Source: an uncultured Collinsella sp. (GTDB lineage Bacteria > Actinomycetota > Coriobacteriia > Coriobacteriales > Coriobacteriaceae). From it: DNA of 12,795 bases. Below the pieces are notes generated by a model that was not told the origin of the DNA, searched no databases, and was given only the letters and a program-made list of their open reading frames with translations. How positions within the stretch are numbered: position 1 is the stretch's first letter; each line of letters opens with the position of its first letter. The stretch is taken from NCBI GenBank assembly GCA_959599615.1, contig CAUGKA010000048.1:1-12795 (forward strand), written 5' to 3'. The position numbers and the translations under genes are program-made. Of the stretch, positions 1 through 5,008 are shown piece by piece.

Positions 1-514
1 TGTTGAGCATGCCCGACACAATGGCAAACACAACCGACAGCGCAAAGAAGATCGCCAGCACGATGAGGATCTTCTTGATCACGCTCGACGAACGCGACGG
101 CTTCTTCTCCTCGTCCTCGCCATATTGCGGAATCGACTTGGGGTACTCGCGATGCGGCTCGCGCGACTCGTAGCGAGGCTGCGCCGTGCGAGGCATATAC
201 GTCGTCTGCTGAGGCTGCGGAATAGGATTCTGCGGCAGGTCATCATAGGGATTCGGTGTCGAGGCGGCATAAGAATCCTGCGGCGCATAATCAAACGGGT
301 CCGGAGCTGCGTTGCCATAGGGGCCTTGCGAAGATGCAGCATAAGAATCCTGCGCCGTGTCGCCATAGCCCATAACCCGGGTGGGCTCGGCAGAAGGCCG
401 CGTCGCGGCGGGGTCGGTATAACCGCGGTTGGGAACAACGCGGGTCGCATCGGCGCTATCGCCAGCCTGCGCGGAACCGTAGCCGCCCATCACGGTTGTC
501 TTGTCCTGATCCAT
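1..514 (-). CDS. Single-pass membrane protein with disordered Tyr/Pro/Gln-rich N-terminal region (3' end outside window)
   Basis: Unrecognised protein; 171 codons are visible and the frame is still open at the left edge, so the C-terminal part is missing. It starts MDQDKTTVMGGYG at an ATG preceded by GGAAAGGAA about 8 nt upstream. Residues 1-130 are low-complexity, rich in Gly, Tyr, Pro, Gln, Asp and Ala, and look disordered. Within them, QDSYAAS occurs at residues 55-61 and again at 79-85, and three Thr-Val motifs occur (TTVM at 6-9, TRVV at 24-27, TRVM at 45-48). An acidic then basic linker (GEDEEKKPSRSSS, 132-144) leads into one hydrophobic segment at about 149-170 (ILIVLAIFFALSVVFAIVSG). 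No signal peptide precedes it, so by the positive-inside rule the long N-terminal tail should be cytoplasmic and the unseen part extracytoplasmic. No function is assigned. It is separated from ftfL by a terminator and is probably an independent unit. Confidence 0.8.
   Translation of the reverse strand, partial: MDQDKTTVMGGYGSAQAGDSADATRVVPNRGYTDPAATRPSAEPTRVMGYGDTAQDSYAASSQGPYGNAAPDPFDYAPQDSYAASTPNPYDDLPQNPIPQPQQTTYMPRTAQPRYESREPHREYPKSIPQYGEDEEKKPSRSSSVIKKILIVLAIFFALSVVFAIVSGMLN
264..354 (-). repeat. Internal 72-bp-period duplication in the disordered tail gene
   Basis: A 19-bp sequence (gcRgcataagaatcctgcg) occurs at 264-282 and 336-354, identical at 18 of 19 positions and exactly 72 bp (24 codons) apart. 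It encodes QDSYAAS both times. Sequence between the copies shows only loose Pro/Tyr/Asp similarity. This looks like an old in-frame tandem duplication of a 24-residue unit. Confidence 0.55.
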
Positions 515-559
515 GCAACGATTCCTTTCCGTCGCGCGTGAGCATCACGTTATCCATGC

Positions 560-565
560 ATTCTA
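560..565 (-). promoter_or_regulatory. Possible -10 element for the membrane-protein gene
   Basis: On the minus strand TAGAAT (5 of 6 matches to TATAAT) lies about 45 bp upstream of the ATG at 514. No convincing -35 hexamer sits at 16-18 bp. A promoter is expected here because the ftfL terminator lies just upstream, but this exact site is tentative. The rest of 515-631 shows only a short GGGC-AAA-GCCC palindrome at 586-596. Confidence 0.3.
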
Positions 566-631
566 CCCGCGCAAAAGCCTATGATGGGCAAAGCCCGTCG
601 GTATCTACAAGACATGCGCGGGCCTAAGGAT

Positions 632-668
632 AAAAAAGCCCCGCCGGGCCTTGGGAGCGCGACGGGGC
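632..668 (-). terminator. Rho-independent terminator of ftfL
   Basis: Read on the minus strand, GCCCCGTC (668-661) pairs with GGCGGGGC (645-638), giving eight pairs including one T-G wobble. The loop is GC-rich and the stem is followed at once by six T residues (637-632). It begins 25 bp after the ftfL stop codon and matches a canonical intrinsic terminator. It separates ftfL from the membrane-protein gene. Confidence 0.85.
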
Positions 669-693
669 GGGCAAGCAGCTATGGGCAACAGGC

Positions 694-2361
694 TTAGAAC
701 AGGCCGGTGATGTTGCCGTCGTTGTCGACGTCGATGTTCTCAGCCGCGGGGACCTTGGGCAGGCCCGGCATGGTCAGAACACTGCCAGTCAGTGCGACCA
801 CAAAGTGGGCACCGGCGGAAACCTTGAGCTCGCGCACCGTGATGCGGAAGTTCTCGGGAGCGCCCAGGGCCTTGGCGTTGTCGCTAAAGCTGTACTGCGT
901 CTTGGCCACGCACACCGGCAGGTTGCCAAAGCCGTTCTCGCGCAGCTCGGCGAGCTGGCGCTTGGCGGCCGGCGTAAAGTCAACGCCGTCGGCGCGGTAG
1001 ACCTTGGTGGCAATGGCCTCAAGAGCGTCGGCCACATCGGCACCGTCCTCGTAGGCAAACTTGAGCTCGCTCGGCTGCTCGATCAGGCGCATGACTTCAT
1101 CGGCCAGGTCGAGCGCGCCCTCGCCGCCCTTGGCCCAGACCTCGGACAGCTTAACGTTGACGCCCAGCTTCTGGCACTCGGACTCGATGAGGGCGAGTTC
1201 AGCCTCGGTATCGGTCGGGAAGCGATTAATGGCGACCACGCAGGGCAGACCGTAGACGTTCTGAATGTTGTCGACGTGACGCAGCAAGTTGGGCATACCA
1301 GCCTTAAGGGCCTCGAGATTCTCTTCGTTGAGGTCGGCCTTGGCAACACCGCCGTTGTACTTAAGCGCGCGGGCAGTGGCGACGACCACGACGGCGCTGG
1401 GGCGAACGCCCGTCATGCGGCACTTGATGTCGAGGAATTTCTCGGCACCCAGATCGGCGCCGAAACCGGCCTCGGTAATCGCAACGTCGCCAAAGCGCAT
1501 GGCCATGCGGGTTGCCATGATGGAGTTGCAGCCGTGGGCGATATTGGCGAAGGGACCGCCGTGGACAAACGCGGGCGTACCCTCGAGCGTCTGCACCAGA
1601 TTGGGCTTGAGCGCATCCTTGAGCAGGGCCGCCATGGCACCCTGAGCCTTAAGGTCGCGTGCGCGGACGGGCTCGCCGGCATAGCTGTAGCCGACAACGA
1701 TCTCGCCCAAGCGCTCTTTAAGATCGTTAATACTCGTGGACAGGCACAGGATTGCCATGACCTCGGAGGCAACAGTGATGTCGAAGCCATCCTCGCGCGG
1801 CACGCCCTGGGCCTTGCCGCCAATGCCGTCGATGACATGGCGTAGCTGACGGTCGTTCATATCGACAACGCGTTTCCAGGTGATGCGCTTAACATCGATA
1901 CCGAGCTGGTTGCCCTGCTGAATATGGTTGTCGAGCATGGCGGCCAGCAGATTATTGGCGGCACCAATAGCATGGAAGTCACCGGTAAAGTGCAGATTGA
2001 TGTCCTCCATGGGGATGACCTGCGCCCAACCGCCGCCGGCGGCACCGCCCTTGACGCCAAAGACGGGACCGAGCGAAGGCTCGCGCAGGGCCACGGCGCT
2101 CTTGACGCCGCGACGGCGCAAGCCATCGGCCAGGCCGATGGTCGTGGTGGTCTTACCCTCGCCCGCAGGCGTGGGGTTGATGGCGGTCACGAGGACGAGC
2201 TTGGCCTGGTGATCAGTTGGCTCGTTGAGCAGGGAATAGTCGACCTTAGCCTTGTCGAAGCCATACGGAATCAGGTGCTTTACGTCGACACCGGCGTTCT
2301 TGGCCACCTCGGTAATGGGCAGCGGTGTGACGGAACGTGCGATTTCGATGTCAGTAGGCAT
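694..2361 (-). CDS. ftfL: Formate-tetrahydrofolate ligase (formyltetrahydrofolate synthetase)
   Basis: This cytosolic enzyme makes 10-formyl-tetrahydrofolate from formate, tetrahydrofolate and ATP. It supplies one-carbon units for purine and fMet synthesis and is the formate entry point of the methyl branch of the Wood-Ljungdahl pathway. The 555 residues match the family's usual length. Visible motifs are the ATP-binding loop TPAGEGKTTTT (64-74), the first family signature GVKGGAAGGGW (102-112), INLHFTGDFHA (121-131) and the second signature VATARALKYNGG (327-338). The frame is open 20 codons further upstream, to 2421, but the start at MPTDIEIARS is preferred: it has AAAGGA upstream, and the extra residues would overlap the likely promoter. 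It appears to be a single-gene unit, with a promoter in front and a strong terminator behind. No defect is seen. Other enzymes of an acetogenic pathway are not in the window, so a role in plain one-carbon assimilation is equally possible. Confidence 0.97.
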   Translation of the reverse strand: MPTDIEIARSVTPLPITEVAKNAGVDVKHLIPYGFDKAKVDYSLLNEPTDHQAKLVLVTAINPTPAGEGKTTTTIGLADGLRRRGVKSAVALREPSLGPVFGVKGGAAGGGWAQVIPMEDINLHFTGDFHAIGAANNLLAAMLDNHIQQGNQLGIDVKRITWKRVVDMNDRQLRHVIDGIGGKAQGVPREDGFDITVASEVMAILCLSTSINDLKERLGEIVVGYSYAGEPVRARDLKAQGAMAALLKDALKPNLVQTLEGTPAFVHGGPFANIAHGCNSIMATRMAMRFGDVAITEAGFGADLGAEKFLDIKCRMTGVRPSAVVVVATARALKYNGGVAKADLNEENLEALKAGMPNLLRHVDNIQNVYGLPCVVAINRFPTDTEAELALIESECQKLGVNVKLSEVWAKGGEGALDLADEVMRLIEQPSELKFAYEDGADVADALEAIATKVYRADGVDFTPAAKRQLAELRENGFGNLPVCVAKTQYSFSDNAKALGAPENFRITVRELKVSAGAHFVVALTGSVLTMPGLPKVPAAENIDVDNDGNITGLF

Positions 2362-2401
2362 GGGAGGTCCTTTCGTTACCGAATGAGAAAAAGACCAATT
2401 C

Positions 2402-2428
2402 AGCATAGCACGGGCGCGCAATAGTAAA
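2402..2428 (-). promoter_or_regulatory. Probable ftfL promoter (extended -10)
   Basis: On the minus strand TGCTATGCT provides an extended -10 (TG-N-TATGCT, hexamer at 2407-2402). A TTTACT hexamer at 2428-2423 is a possible -35, with a short 15-bp spacer. Transcription would begin near 2395, leaving a leader of about 34 nt. That is too short for a riboswitch but enough for the ribosome binding site. No terminator was found between ruvB and this promoter, so some read-through from ruvB is possible. Confidence 0.45.
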
Positions 2429-2505
2429 ACACCCGTAACCGATGAATGGCGATATGTTTATCCAATGCTCAGCGATAGCTTAACAGCCCGCCAAAACAAA
2501 GCGCC

Positions 2506-3573
2506 CTAAATGGTAGGTTCAATCCCCAAGTGCTCAAAGGTGCGAAGCGTTGCCTGGCGGCCCTGGGGCGTGCGAATCATCAAGCCGCACTGCAGCAGAT
2601 AGGGCTCATAGACATCCTCGAGCGTTCCCGGGTCCTCGCCCACCGCGCTGGCAAGCGTTGTCAGGCCCACGGCACGTCCGGAGAACGTCTTAGCGAGTGT
2701 CTCCAAAATGCGAATATCCATCCAGTCCAGACCAAGCTCATCGATCTCGAAGAACTCGAGCGCCTGGCGACAGATATCGAGCTCGATGGGGCCGTTGCCG
2801 CGCACCTGTGCGTAATCGCGCACGCGCTTGAGCAGGCGATTGGCAAGACGTGGCGTGCCGCGCGAACGCGAGCCGATCTCGAGTGCACTGGGATGGTCGA
2901 TCGTCACGCCCAGGATAGTCGCCGAGCGCGTCACAATCTGCGCGAGCTCCTCGACCGTGTAGTAATCCAGGCGATATGAAATGCCAAAGCGGTCGCGCAA
3001 CGGGCCGGTCAACATGCCTGAGCGGGTCGTTGCCGCTACCAGCGTAAACTTGGGAATATCCAAGCGAATCGAGCGCGCCGCCGGACCCTTGCCAATCACG
3101 ATATCGAGGGCAAAGTCCTCCATCGCGGGGTACAGGACTTCCTCGACCGAACGGTTGAGGCGGTGGATCTCGTCGATAAACAGCACATCACCCGGCTGCA
3201 GATTGGTAAGGATAGCCGCCAGGTCGCCGGTGCGCGCGATGGCCGGACCACTCGTCGTCTTGATCTGAGCGCCCAGCTCGTTGGCGATAACGGTGGCCAG
3301 CGTGGTCTTGCCCAGGCCCGGAGGACCCGAGAAAATCACGTGGTCGAGCGTCTCCCCACGGCTCTGCGCCGCTTCGATCAACACGCGCAGGCTCTGCTTG
3401 ATGTGCTCCTGGCCGCAGTAATCGTCCAAGCGCTGGGGGCGCAGGGTACGGTCGACATCGAGGTCCTCGGGCGTCAGCTCCGAGCCCACCATGCGCTCAC
3501 CGTGCGCCATGGATGCCGCCGGCGAGCTGCCGGGCGTCGCCCACAGGTCCTGAGAGTCATCGGCTTCCCACAT
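2506..3573 (-). CDS. ruvB: Holliday junction branch migration ATPase RuvB
   Basis: RuvB is the hexameric AAA+ motor that, loaded by RuvA, pumps DNA through Holliday junctions during recombinational repair. With the ATG at 3573 it has 355 residues. Visible are Walker A GPPGLGKTT (83-91), Walker B DEIH (134-137), sensor 1 ATTR (181-184) and the arginine-finger segment GPLRDRFG (190-197). The C-terminal winged-helix region includes GRAVGLTTLASAVGED. The N-terminus is about 20 residues longer than in Escherichia coli RuvB and looks disordered (DDSQDLWATPGSSPAAS). A GTG one codon earlier (3576) is an alternative start. ATG is preferred because it forms a TGATG overlap with the ruvA stop, the same arrangement as at the ruvC-ruvA junction, and implies translational coupling. 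It is the last gene of ruvCAB; no terminator is evident after it. Confidence 0.97.
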   Translation of the reverse strand: MWEADDSQDLWATPGSSPAASMAHGERMVGSELTPEDLDVDRTLRPQRLDDYCGQEHIKQSLRVLIEAAQSRGETLDHVIFSGPPGLGKTTLATVIANELGAQIKTTSGPAIARTGDLAAILTNLQPGDVLFIDEIHRLNRSVEEVLYPAMEDFALDIVIGKGPAARSIRLDIPKFTLVAATTRSGMLTGPLRDRFGISYRLDYYTVEELAQIVTRSATILGVTIDHPSALEIGSRSRGTPRLANRLLKRVRDYAQVRGNGPIELDICRQALEFFEIDELGLDWMDIRILETLAKTFSGRAVGLTTLASAVGEDPGTLEDVYEPYLLQCGLMIRTPQGRQATLRTFEHLGIEPTI

Positions 3574-4193
3574 CACGCATCCATTCCAAGTCGCTTAAGC
3601 GCCGCGCCGAGCAGATCCTCGACACGCATATTCTGCCCATCATACCCGCTCAGGGCAACATCGGTCTCCTGCGGGCTAAAGCCCATGGAAAGGAGTGCTG
3701 CACGGGCGTCATCGATCGCCGAAGGAGCGGCGGCGGGCACGGGCATCGCAACCTGTCCGGGAATCACGTCGACCGGAACAAAGCCCTTGTCCTTGGCAAA
3801 GGTGCTCTTGAGCTCCAGAATCAGACGCTGCGCTGTCTTTTTGCCCACACCGGGCACCTTGGCCATGCCTTTGTCGTCCTCGGCCATCACCAGCGAATAC
3901 AGCTGTCCCACGGTATAGGTGGAAAGCACGGCAAGCGCCAGGCGCGGACCGACGCCCGAGACGGATACGAGCCGATCGAACATCGTGCGCTCGTCCTTGG
4001 AGGCAAAGCCAAAGAGCGTCATGGCGTCCTCACGCACCTGCATACGGGTATAGAGGCGGACCTCGCCGCCGGGCGTAGGCAGCGTGGCGGCAGTGCTGCC
4101 CGAGATACCGAGCTCAAAGCCCACGCCCGATACATCGACAACGGCCGAGCTCATCGTGGCCTCGACAAGCGTTCCATGGAGCTGGGAGATCAT
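3573..4193 (-). CDS. ruvA: Holliday junction DNA-binding protein RuvA
   Basis: RuvA tetramers clamp the four-way junction in a square-planar form and load RuvB. The 206 residues are the usual length. An N-terminal OB-fold domain (about 1-62, starting MISQLHGTL) is followed by two helix-hairpin-helix motifs, VSGVGPRLALAVLS (78-91) and VPGVGKKTAQRLILEL (113-128). A flexible Pro/Ala linker (about 140-160) leads to the C-terminal RuvB-binding domain (about 161-206, ARAALLSMGFSPQE onward). The start ATG overlaps the ruvC stop codon (TGATG), and its own stop overlaps the ruvB start in the same way. All three proteins should therefore be made from one message by coupled translation. No missing conserved feature was noticed. 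Confidence 0.97.
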   Translation of the reverse strand: MISQLHGTLVEATMSSAVVDVSGVGFELGISGSTAATLPTPGGEVRLYTRMQVREDAMTLFGFASKDERTMFDRLVSVSGVGPRLALAVLSTYTVGQLYSLVMAEDDKGMAKVPGVGKKTAQRLILELKSTFAKDKGFVPVDVIPGQVAMPVPAAAPSAIDDARAALLSMGFSPQETDVALSGYDGQNMRVEDLLGAALKRLGMDA

Positions 4194-4714
4194 CAGTATC
4201 CGGTTCCTCTCTGTTGATAGAACTCGCCACCGGTAAGCGCCCGGGTGCGGCTGAGGTTAACGTGGCAGATGGCGCAGGCCAGGGCATCGGCGGCATGGTC
4301 GGGATGCGGGTCATGGTCGAGCTGTGTGAGCGTACGCACCATGTAGGCGACCTGCCGTTTGTCCGCAGCGCCGGTGCCCACAACCGCCTGCTTAATCTGC
4401 ATAGGCGTGTACTCGCCAATCTCGAGCGCGCATTCCGAAAGCGCCACGAGTGCAGCACCGCGGGCATGCGCCGTAGGGATGGCCGAGCGAACGTTGGCGC
4501 CAAAGTAAATGCTCTCGATAGCAGCGGTATCGGGTCGATAGCGTTCGACAGCGCCCTTGAGGTCACGGGCGATATGCGACAGGCGCACCGCGAGCGGACT
4601 GCCCGCGCTGGTCTCGATACAACCGTAGGCACGGCAGCGAACCTCACCGCGCCGCTCCTCGATAATCCCCCAACCCGTATGGGCCAAACCGGGGTCGATA
4701 CCCAAAATGACCAA
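4193..4714 (-). CDS. ruvC: Holliday junction resolvase RuvC, TTG start
   Basis: RuvC is the dimeric, metal-dependent endonuclease that nicks two strands of a Holliday junction to resolve it. It has 173 residues with an RNase H-like fold. The expected acidic cluster is present: D7 in GIDPG, E67 in AAIESIYF, and H140 and D143 in PDHAADALA. The third position is His, as known for Thermus thermophilus RuvC, rather than the Asp of E. coli. The start codon is TTG, chosen because GGGGAGGT lies six bases upstream, the next codons read V-I-L-G-I-D-P-G as in the family, and no ATG or GTG fits. It opens the ruvCAB unit, and an SOS box with a promoter lies just upstream. The weak TTG start combined with a strong ribosome binding site may set its level relative to RuvA and RuvB. 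Confidence 0.96.
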   Translation of the reverse strand: MVILGIDPGLAHTGWGIIEERRGEVRCRAYGCIETSAGSPLAVRLSHIARDLKGAVERYRPDTAAIESIYFGANVRSAIPTAHARGAALVALSECALEIGEYTPMQIKQAVVGTGAADKRQVAYMVRTLTQLDHDPHPDHAADALACAICHVNLSRTRALTGGEFYQQRGTGY

Positions 4715-4770
4715 GCCAACCTCCCCTCGTCACAAGTACTGCACAAGGCAAGGCCCCGAGCATCATTCAC

Positions 4771-4782
4771 GAACGTCTGTTC
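4771..4782. promoter_or_regulatory. LexA-type SOS operator upstream of ruvCAB
   Basis: GAACGTCTGTTC is a perfect match to the Gram-positive SOS box core GAAC-N4-GTTC, with an outer C on the 5' side. It lies 57 bp upstream of the ruvC start and directly downstream of a -10-like hexamer, so bound LexA would cover the transcription start. Since ruv genes are SOS-regulated in many bacteria, this is likely a functional LexA operator. The LexA consensus of this organism is not known from the window. Confidence 0.72.
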
Positions 4783-4783
4783 T

Positions 4784-4814
4784 AGAATAACACAACAGAG
4801 ACCGTATCTAGCAA
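4784..4814 (-). promoter_or_regulatory. Probable ruvC promoter
   Basis: On the minus strand a -10-like TATTCT (4789-4784) lies one base before the SOS box. A possible -35, TTGCTA (4814-4809), has a long 19-bp spacer, so the -35 is weak. The predicted start near 4775 falls within the operator and gives a leader of about 60 nt. Confidence 0.4.
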
Positions 4815-4850
4815 GCAAGGTTGAACCATAGGTTGAGCATAAGTCAGCGA

Positions 4851-4949
4851 GCGAGTCCCTGCCGTGGCAAGGTGTCGCGAAAGAGGAGCGCCGCGTACTT
4901 CTGTACGCAAGCGACGGTTTGAGCGGCAGATTGACCGGCAGGGGCTCGC
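4851..4949. other. Nested inverted-repeat element, candidate structured RNA or dispersed repeat
   Basis: The segment 4851-4864 (GCGAGTCCCTGCCG) pairs with 4936-4949 over 14 pairs, one of them a G-T wobble if the plus strand is the RNA. The same position is an A-C mismatch if the minus strand is the RNA. Inside lies a second stem, GTCGC (4874-4878) with GCGAC (4911-4915), and within it a perfect GCGTAC-TTCT-GTACGC hairpin (4893-4908). The segment GGCAAGGT (4866-4873) is also an exact inverted repeat of ACCTTGCC (4989-4996), which would form a pseudoknot or an alternative pairing. No protein homology is recognised in either strand. It could be an interspersed palindromic repeat, a small RNA, or a 3'-end structure for the upstream gene. 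Confidence 0.45.
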
Positions 4950-4962
4950 GCAGCGTCGACTC

Positions 4963-4990
4963 GTTACGCGGTTTGGCAAAACCGCGTAAC
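4963..4990. repeat. 12-bp perfect hairpin
   Basis: GTTACGCGGTTT (4963-4974) is exactly complementary to AAACCGCGTAAC (4979-4990) around a four-base loop GGCA. It begins 18 bp after the stop codon of the NadE-like gene as read on the minus strand. No T-run follows on either strand, so it is not a canonical intrinsic terminator. It may protect the 3' end of the message, or belong with the neighbouring nested element as one intergenic repeat. Confidence 0.6.
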
Positions 4991-5008
4991 CTTGCCCCTC
5001 TCCCATAG

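Noticed and set aside
586..596. GGGCAAAGCCC palindrome as an operator or terminator
   Set aside because: The four-pair stem with a three-base loop is too short to separate from chance in GC-rich sequence, and it has no T-run.
805..1845. A 346-codon plus-strand frame opposite ftfL
   Set aside because: It is a mirror frame of a highly conserved gene, with no recognisable motif and no convincing ribosome binding site.
2362..2421. 20-residue N-terminal extension of ftfL
   Set aside because: The extra residues do not resemble the family, overlap the likely -10 element, and would bypass the ribosome binding site before the ATG at 2361.
2362..2505. Tetrahydrofolate riboswitch in front of ftfL
   Set aside because: The predicted leader is only about 34 nt and no multi-stem fold is seen between ruvB and ftfL.
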